Positions 62,158-64,000 of a DNA stretch of 64,000 nucleotides are shown here, in pieces. The stretch lies in the NCBI RefSeq assembly GCF_900142215.1, contig NZ_FRAC01000014.1:62001-126000 (forward strand), read 5' to 3'. The notes beneath the pieces are model-generated. The model saw only the letters and a program-made list of their open reading frames with translations, did no database searches and was not told the DNA's origin. A program made the translations under genes and the position numbers. The first letter of the stretch is position 1. Every line of letters begins with the position of its first letter. The stretch is from Anaerocolumna jejuensis DSM 15929. GTDB taxonomy: Bacteria; Bacillota; Clostridia; Lachnospirales; Lachnospiraceae.

Positions 62158-63029
62158 AAAGCTTTCTGCAAAACAGCTTCCTGGTTGAAGAAAAAAACTC
62201 CTACGCCTCCAATGCCTAAATGGCTTCCTAACACTCCGCCGATTTTGTTGATAATAAACTGTGTACAGCCAAGCCTTTCCGTAATCATAGAGACTAATTC
62301 CCTGGCTGCTTCTTCATCATCAGCATGGCTGATACCGATTATCTGGTCCTTTAATGCACCGGCTCTTTCCTCCAGCATATCAATAACTGCAGCAAAGGCC
62401 TTTTTTCTGCCTCTGGTCTTTCTTATGACTTCCATTCGTCCGTCATTGACATCAAGTATTGGATTGATACCAAGTATGCTTCCTATCATTCCCTGCGTTT
62501 TGCTGATACGTCCGCCCTTAATCAGCCAGTTCAAATCAGAGATTGTAAAAATGTGCTCTATATGGTGTGTCAGGTCTTTCATGTAATCCAGTGCTTTCTT
62601 AAATTCCGTCATACCGCTTTTGATATATTCCATTGTCTGCATTACAATCAGACCGGTAGCAGTGGAGCCTCCCATGGAATCCACAACCTCCATATTCACC
62701 TGGGGAAATTCTTCCTTCAGCTCTAAAAGGATGGTGGAAGCCAGCTGACAGGTCCCGGACATGGCGGAAGAAAAAGCAATGTATATGAACTCCTGACCCT
62801 TTTTTGCATAATTTGGAAAAATATTATAAATGGTTTCCGGTGCCGGCTGGGCAGTCATGGGCATATATCCCTTTTTCATAGCCTCGTAAACCCCATCTAC
62901 ATTGATTGTTTCGCCGTCCAGATATTCTTTATTCTCCAGCAATATCTTAAGAGGCAACACCAGAATATCATTTTCCTTGATATAATTCTCCGGTAAGTCG
63001 CAGGTACTGTCTACAATCAATTTCAACAT
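62130..63029 (-). CDS. DegV-family fatty-acid-binding protein
   Basis: 299 residues from the ATG at 63029 (AGAAAGAAG upstream), beginning MLKLIVDSTCDLP, the typical DegV opening. IAFSSAMSGTCQLA and LKGGRIS-like LIKGGRISKTQG are the fatty-acid-binding signatures. Such proteins (FakB type) present fatty acids to the FakA kinase; the kinase is not in this window. The last residues are encoded by a short tandem repeat, so the C-terminus may be recently altered. Confidence 0.88.
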   Translation of the reverse strand: MLKLIVDSTCDLPENYIKENDILVLPLKILLENKEYLDGETINVDGVYEAMKKGYMPMTAQPAPETIYNIFPNYAKKGQEFIYIAFSSAMSGTCQLASTILLELKEEFPQVNMEVVDSMGGSTATGLIVMQTMEYIKSGMTEFKKALDYMKDLTHHIEHIFTISDLNWLIKGGRISKTQGMIGSILGINPILDVNDGRMEVIRKTRGRKKAFAAVIDMLEERAGALKDQIIGISHADDEEAARELVSMITERLGCTQFIINKIGGVLGSHLGIGGVGVFFFNQEAVLQKAFQQDRYPAG

Positions 63030-63135
63030 AACAATCAGACTTCTTTCTATAATTAATATCATGTGGTTATTATTACCACTTGATGTAAATTATACCACTT
63101 TCCTCATAGAATGCAATACTCCCTAGTACTATATT

Positions 63136-63412
63136 CACTGCAATCCCATGAGACCAAATGATGGACACCCAGCGGACTTGGGGAGAGTGGTTTGGACTTT
63201 GCATTGAGAGGTTCTTTATGATACTTAAGCTGCAAGAAACACAGCTAGGAAAAACGGAGCCATTGTTTGAGCGTAGCGAGTTTGACGCAGTTTTGACTGT
63301 CGGCTGTGTTTTTTGCAGCTTTAGTAGAATAAAGGTTCTCGAACAGCAAATTCCAAACCACTCTCCCCAAGTCCGCTGGGTGTCCATCATTTGGTCTCAT
63401 GCATTTGTTGTG
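63136..63412 (+). mobile_element. R1 palindromic element, copy G, with 8/10 target duplication
   Basis: 277-bp palindrome. Inner arms CATGAGACCAAATGATGGAC and its complement (63147-63401) are perfect over about 49 bp; the ends CACTGCAATCCCATGA and CACAACAAATGCATGA (read inward) correspond to the CACGGCAAACGCATGA end of copies A and C. The flanking 10-mers GTACTATATT (63126-63135) and GTGCTTTATT (63413-63422) match at 8 of 10. The right flank enters the 3' end of the DHFR gene. The words ATACTTAA, CATTGTTTGAGC and GTAGCGAGTTTG are present. Confidence 0.85.
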
Positions 63413-63420
63413 GTGCTTTA

Positions 63421-63915
63421 TTATTTTTCCTGTTCCCTTTCATACTTATAAAAGGCATATTCGATATCATAGTAGGTTTTCTCTTCCGATTCCCCAACAA
63501 TCTTCCATTCCGTCTTTTCATCCAGATTAGGAAAATAAGTATCAGCATGATATGCAAAGTCTATTTTGGTAACATGGGCAACATCACAGTAATCCAGCAT
63601 TTGCCTGTAAATGCTGTCACCTCCTACCACATAAACATCCTCCGACCGGTACCCCTTTACGGCTTCCAGTGCTTCTTCAACGCTATGAACTACAACCGCA
63701 TCATTTATTTCTACATCCTTTGACGTTATTACAACATTAAATCTATTCTTCAGGGGCTTTCCTCCCTGAAAGGTTTCCATGGTCTTCCTTCCCATTATAA
63801 CAGCCTTTCCCATTGTTTCATCCCGGAAAAACCGCATATCCTCGGGTATGCTGATTAGCATTCTGTTCTGGTAGCCTATCGCCCAGTTCTTGTCCACTGC
63901 AACTATTAAATTCAT
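63421..63915 (-). CDS. folA: Dihydrofolate reductase
   Basis: 164 residues, ordinary bacterial DHFR length. MNLIVAVDKNWAIGYQNRML opens the fold; the substrate-binding acid lies in ISIPEDMRFFRDET; VIMGRKTMETF and VYVVGGDSIYRQML bind NADPH. It makes tetrahydrofolate. The stop codon is very close to R1 copy G, whose right target duplication overlaps the first bases downstream. The ribosome site is weak (GAAAGG 12 nt upstream) and the leader contains R2-like sequence. Confidence 0.94.
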   Translation of the reverse strand: MNLIVAVDKNWAIGYQNRMLISIPEDMRFFRDETMGKAVIMGRKTMETFQGGKPLKNRFNVVITSKDVEINDAVVVHSVEEALEAVKGYRSEDVYVVGGDSIYRQMLDYCDVAHVTKIDFAYHADTYFPNLDEKTEWKIVGESEEKTYYDIEYAFYKYEREQEK

Positions 63916-63944
63916 TTAATAACCATGCCTTTCTCACTGCCTGC

Positions 63945-64000
63945 AAACTTTGAGCCGCAGACACAATCTTGTGTGTGAAAATTGCCTTTTAATTTTCACA
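63945..64000 (-). repeat. R2-like sequence at the window end, leader of folA
   Basis: Contains a CCGCAGACA remnant and a hairpin TGTGAAAATT-N7-AATTTTCACA, related to the hairpin at 59999. Runs to the window end, so it is probably incomplete. It lies 30 bp upstream of folA in the same orientation as the other leader copies. Confidence 0.5.

Noticed and set aside
63158..63451. Overlapping frames on both strands within R1 copy G
   Set aside because: Near-identical frames on opposite strands are an artefact of the palindrome.

Overview
This is 64 kb of a low-GC Gram-positive chromosome, most likely a spore-forming anaerobic Clostridia of the Lachnospiraceae type. The evidence is a SleC-type cortex lysin with a Csp-like subtilase, a Spo0E-like phosphatase, secreted chitinases, GH2 and GH36 glycosidases, two Opp-family importers, and strong AGGAGG ribosome binding sites. 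No rRNA, tRNA, phage module or transposase gene was seen. The species assignment is inference.

Layout. 0-4.8 kb: the end of a LacI-type regulator, a Ca2+/H+ exchanger with two small genes, and a secreted trypsin-like protease with Ig-like repeats. 4.8-8.5 kb: a two-gene chitinase operon. 9.5-10.9 kb: a MATE exporter. 11-20.8 kb: a visibly AT-richer block, all on the minus strand, holding MccB- and MccA-like sulfur amino acid enzymes, a novel 60-residue protein, a complete OppABCDF-type importer and an M20 amidohydrolase; it reads as a sulfur or peptide salvage locus. 21-36.5 kb: beta-mannosidase, ferritin, XRE regulator, Spo0E-like protein, MBL/glyoxalase/LysR operon, alpha-galactosidase with a DUF1848 protein, a tandem pair of aspartoacylase-like proteins, and a PrsA-like foldase. 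36.8-49 kb: GGDEF/EAL protein, Csp-like protease, carAB, a tiny Cys-rich peptide gene, a peptidoglycan-binding protein and a SleC-like lysin. 49-58 kb: a second Opp-family importer divergent from an AraC-GH39 fusion regulator. 58-64 kb: DUF3877-like protein, ThpR, MgtC, IlvE, DegV and DHFR.

The most unusual content lies between genes. Six copies (A, B, C, E, F, G) of a roughly 250-310 bp near-perfect palindrome, called R1 here, are scattered through the window. Several have terminal repeats beginning CACGGCAAAC and flanking 10-bp direct repeats: exact for copy A, 8/10 for G, 7/10 for C. The stems are copy-specific in sequence yet self-complementary in each copy, while short words at fixed joints and the loop (TGACACTTAA, GTTTGAGC, AGCGAGTTTGG, TTTAGTGGA) are constant. 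A second, roughly 68-bp two-hairpin repeat, called R2, sits directly upstream of several unrelated start codons in the same orientation as the gene, and one copy is inserted in frame inside the GGDEF/EAL gene. These two families are the best candidates for undescribed biology. Other notable items are the Cys-rich 32-residue peptide gene, the GH39 sensor domain that lacks its acid/base Glu, and the intact/degenerate aspartoacylase pair.
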